Assembly: GCA_023078555.1 (NCBI GenBank)
Contig: CM041201.1
Location: 4,657,713 to 4,721,712, forward strand
From: Ulva prolifera
Taxonomy: Eukaryota; Chlorophyta; Ulvophyceae; Ulvales; Ulvaceae
DNA: 64,000 nt
Direction of reading: 5' to 3'
Part shown: positions 60,609 through 64,000 of the stretch, piece after piece
How positions within the stretch are numbered: the stretch's first letter is position 1
Layout of the letters: every line of letters begins with the position of its first letter
Notes under the pieces: generated by a model
What the model was told of the DNA's origin: nothing
What the model saw: the letters and a program-made list of their open reading frames with translations, nothing else
Databases searched by the model: none
Program-made: the position numbers and the translations under genes

Positions 60609-63516
60609 CTACATGCTGGCCCTGACGGGTGAAACGACTCCCGGCACAGCAGCTCGGTCCTGTCGAAGAGCATTTCCTGTTGCCACCCTCGCCACATCAG
60701 CCCTCACCTCACGGTGTGGCCTATCAGGAGCGTCAGCCTGTTGAGCCTGCTGTGCGACCTGCAAGAATACGTCCTCGAGAGTTGCGCTGTGGACCGCCCA
60801 GTCCAGCACCGTCAGCCCGCTGCGCTGCGCGGCGGCTAGGCCGTCAAACACCGCCGCCAGCCGCACAGCCGCTGCCGGCAGCTGGTACTTCAGGGTTCCC
60901 CCGACCGCGTGCGTGCGCACCGCACGGGAGCATATGCCAAGGACGGCCTCGTGAGCCTCCCCCTCCTGCCCCTCCTGCCCCTCCTGCCCCTGTGCCACCA
61001 CGATTGTGAGCACCTGCAGATGGGGATTTAGGTAAGGGGGTGCGGTTTGCAATCGTGCATACGCGCGGAAAGAGGGCAAGCTCACGTTGACAGCAGCTGT
61101 GGCACAGAGAGTCGCCATACACTTCACATACAAGGCTTCAGATATCGCCTGTGTCAGTGTGTGTGCTGTGCCTGGACGCAATCAGGAACGAGGCGGGGGG
61201 TAGCAGGGGCTGGTGAAGCGGTCGAAGTTCGCTCGGTGGCCGGGCAGAAACAGCTGACCTCCCTACTCCGTTGACCCCCGACTCAAAGCAATCAACACGC
61301 CCGAGGAGCACCTGGGCAGAGCAGGGCAGGGGAGCTCTCTGGCAAGTCTGGGGGCGGCGAACTGGATCGCACGTGGTAGCCGCCGTGGCGGGCGGTGAGG
61401 TGTTTCGGATTCCCGAGGCACACGAGGCGGCCGCCCACGACGATGCCGATGCGGTCACACAGGGCCTCCGCCTCCTCCATGCTGTGCGTGGTCAGCACGA
61501 CGGCCTTGTCGCGCTTCGCGCGCCGCACGGCCGCCCACAGCTGCCGCCGCGCCGCGGGGTCGAGGCCTGTGGAGGGCTCGTCCAGGTGCACCACGCGCGG
61601 GCCACCGATCAGGGCGATTGCAACGGACAGCCGCCGCTTCATGCCTGCACAGCACAGCACAGCATACGGTGCGCCTTTGGCGCACAAGTGCTCGTGCAGT
61701 GCCTGCCTGCACCACTCGGCACGGCTGAGGACGGCGGATCAGCTGCTCAAGGGCAGAGGCCGCCAGGGGCAGGCGCCCGCAGGATGTGCTGCTGCGCTTC
61801 GATGAGGCACCGCGCTCCCGCCGGCAGTGCTCTTGCGTGAGATGCGCGATAGCGTCGGCTGTACGGGTGACATCTCATGCGTGCAGGGCCGCTCGGCAGG
61901 CAGGCTTGCGCTGATGCCACGCAACACCATGTCGAACACAGCTGCGCCCTTGCCGGCCGCAGGTTGGTGCCACCAAGGGGGTGGCAGCGATGGCATGAGC
62001 CAGCATCTGGACTTCCTGATGCTGAGCAAGCGGAGCCCGATCCCGAACGCCGTCAGCGCGATGCAGACGAGAGGGGAGACGCACCGCCAGAGAGCGTGCC
62101 GGCGCGGGAGCGGCGGCGGTCCAGGAGGGCCACGCCGCGGAGCGCCTCCTCGACGGCGGCCGCGGCGCCACGGCCGCTGAGGCCCTTCAGGCGGGCGTAG
62201 AACAGCAGGTGCTCCTCCGCGGTGAGCGTGTCCCAGAGGAGATTGTCCTGCGGGCAGACGCCCTTGCCGCGGTGCATGGCGGCCGTGGCGGCCCCGGCGT
62301 CGGCGCCGTTGATGAAGGCCGTACCCTGCGTCGCCGCCAGGTACCCTACCAGCTGCACAGCACGAGCAGCACAAGTGTGCGGACGAAATTCCATGGACGG
62401 CTGCGGCGTGTGTGTCATGTGGGGCTGTTGTCTGGGATGATGTGACAAGTTGCAGATGGCATGTGCATGGGCCTGTGACACCTGCATCAGCCCGTTGGGA
62501 AGGACTCGTCACAAAGTTTGCAGATTAAGCCTGCAAAGTAGAATGTGCGTGGCAAGGCTGGCGCACCATGTTGATGCAGGTTGACTTGCCTGCCCCGTTT
62601 GGTCCCAGCAGCCTGCAGACACAATCCACACCCTCAGCCTCAGCCTCAGCCCTGCCGAGAGGGAGGTTCCATTACTGTGATACTGTTTGGTCATATCGCA
62701 ACACCAGCTGTCCAATTGACATCATGCATGCGGTCGGAGTGTCCTTGGCGGGGGCCCGAGCCATGCCTATCACAGTGGCACACGCAAAGCAATCCAGCTG
62801 TGGTGCAAGGTGAGAAATATGAGAACTGTGGGATGAATCCACCTGACCGAACGGTGGGGCACATCAGCAGGTAGCAATTGTGCAGCGCACCCGAAGCACT
62901 CCCCCGCAGCGACCGTGAAGCTCACGCTCTTCACAGCAACCCTCGCACTCCCGCCGCGGCCGCACCATGCCGCCGCCGCAAACTCACGCCGGAGGTCGCG
63001 CACAACCACCGGCACCCCTGCCGGATCGGCCGCCCACGCCGCCTCCCGCTCCCGCCGCACGTCCCCGTCCATGTCCCCAAAATCCTCCAGACGCGTCGGG
63101 GGCGCGCTGTGCGCTGCGCGTGCTATGCGATCCTCAGCACCGTGCACTCCGCCGCACCGAACCCTGCGCGGCACAGGCACCTGGCTCGCGGCTGTGCACG
63201 GCTGCGCGCATGCGATCAAAGGTCGTGCCACACATGCATGCAGCTGGCAGGAGGGTGGGGCCTTCAGTGCAGAGGGGGAACGGACCAGTGGCCGAGGCTG
63301 TGGAGCGGAAAGAGCCAGTGGCGGCGGACGCCGACGCCGGAGTCGGCCACTTGCTCGAGGTACCACGCCAGCGCGAGCAGCGCGGGCGCCTCGGCCGCAA
63401 AGAGCGCCCACAGAGCGGCGACGCCGTTGCTGCCGGCAGCGACGTCCGTGAGCGCCATGCCGGGGGAGCCGTTGTACGCGGCGCGCAGCGCGGCCTGCCC
63501 CAGCTCCCACATGCCC
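60609..63516 (-). CDS. ABCA-subfamily ABC transporter, 3' part
   Basis: The nucleotide-binding end of an ABCA lipid-type transporter; 5' exons with the first membrane helices are not seen and must lie beyond the window or unrecognised near its edge. Exons 63516-63286, 63106-62891, 62612-62567, 62352-62085, 61644-61373 and 61013-60609 join in phase. The first encodes a membrane-proximal segment ([20 protein letters not shown]), the second the linker with [12 protein letters not shown], the third the Walker A motif [14 protein letters not shown]. Then come the Q-loop [14 protein letters not shown], the signature [19 protein letters not shown] (split by an intron), Walker [14 protein letters not shown] and the H-loop [17 protein letters not shown]. 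The C-terminal region ([31 protein letters not shown]) is typical of ABCA half-transporters. A nine-base repeat inserts [10 protein letters not shown]. Confidence 0.9.
60963..60989. repeat. Nine-base tandem repeat inside the ABCA coding region
   Basis: Three perfect copies of ctcctgccc on the plus strand, encoding Gly-Gln-Glu repeats in the minus-strand gene, in a loop before the C-terminal regulatory strand. Confidence 0.85.
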
Positions 63517-64000
63517 CTGCAGGTGCGGTCATGCATGTGCAGCATGCGGGGCTGGAGGCTGCTGCTTCGTGAGCATGACGACATGCCGCTGGCATCTCAT
63601 GCAGTGCTCTAGCCACGAAAGAATAGAGACCAGAGCGCCCCTGACCTTGGCCATTGTTGCTTTCGGAAAGAGCTTTGGCAACCGAGTTCAAGGCGTCAGA
63701 TTGTGACAGGCGTGTACTCTAGAGCAGACACGTGTCGTGGCTGCAGGCGGCATGGGCTGCCGACGGGCGCGTCGGGGGGGGGGGGGCATGGCGCAGGGTG
63801 GTTATTTATGAAATTACAAGGGGCTTTTCATGGACAATGTTCAGAGCCGTGTGGATGGTCCGCGTGTTTTTTGTGAGAACGTATGCTACAACAGAACGCG
63901 GAAGCACGGAAACTGCATACAAATAAACATGCACGGGGGTGCAGGAGGGGCAGAGGGCGGCTGCTGCGGCAGGGGAGGGAGGCGGGGGCGTCACCGATAG
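63517..64000. other. Probable ABCA intron or upstream region at the window edge
   Basis: Upstream of the first ABCA exon I can place. No clear membrane-segment exon is visible, so this is likely intron. A run of about 13 G lies near 63775. Confidence 0.4.

Overview
This window looks like nuclear DNA of a green alga, most likely a chlorophyte of the trebouxiophyte kind; the species cannot be told from sequence alone. Reasons: a photosystem II PsbR gene, a CCA1/REVEILLE-type MYB factor, a plant-style calcium-dependent protein kinase (CDPK), small coding exons split by many spliceosomal introns, acceptors that nearly always read TGCAG, donors that often read GTGCG, and long intergenic spaces. 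No bacterial or organellar operon is present.

Layout from left to right. 1-2172 (+): 3' part of a membrane-anchored pepsin-like aspartic protease. 5312-2907 (-): a SPRTN/Spartan-type DNA-protein crosslink protease. 8764-6372 (-): a triose-phosphate/nucleotide-sugar transporter family protein. About 10195-14234 (+): a REVEILLE/CCA1-like MYB factor with a very large Met/Gln/Pro-rich tail. 15528-16653: a hAT DNA transposon with perfect ends and target duplication but only a broken piece of transposase. 22660-17344 (-): NSUN2/TRM4 RNA m5C methyltransferase in nine exons, divergent from PsbR (23090-24315, +). 29416-25758 (-): an in-phase six-exon gene of no family I recognise. 32974-36101 (+): a type I membrane protein of unknown function. 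38066-39537 (+): a SNAP-25-like Qbc-SNARE with a cysteine cluster. 41553-40282 (-): adenine phosphoribosyltransferase. 43829-45525 (+): ETHE1 persulfide dioxygenase. 46457-49198 (+): an Orai-type calcium channel. 50264-49397 (-): a [2Fe-2S] thioredoxin-like ferredoxin protein. 51350-55174 (+): the CDPK. About 57404-58081 (+): a PH-domain fragment running into a 72-bp coding-length minisatellite. 63516-60609 (-): the 3' part of an ABCA transporter that continues past the right edge.

Most of these are unrelated housekeeping genes, as expected in a eukaryote. The most suggestive neighbourhood is 46-55 kb, where a calcium entry channel (Orai) and a calcium-activated kinase (CDPK) lie about 2 kb apart on the same strand. 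The Orai protein has an unusual N-terminal coil with tryptophan at every seventh residue. Other points of interest are a SPRTN tail with SUMO-interaction-like motifs and no visible UBZ finger, recurrent GC-AG introns, twin copies of a 162-bp repeat in two adjacent NSUN2 introns, and a dimeric higher-order minisatellite.

Exon coordinates were derived by hand from reading-frame phase and family alignment from memory; none was checked against transcripts or databases.
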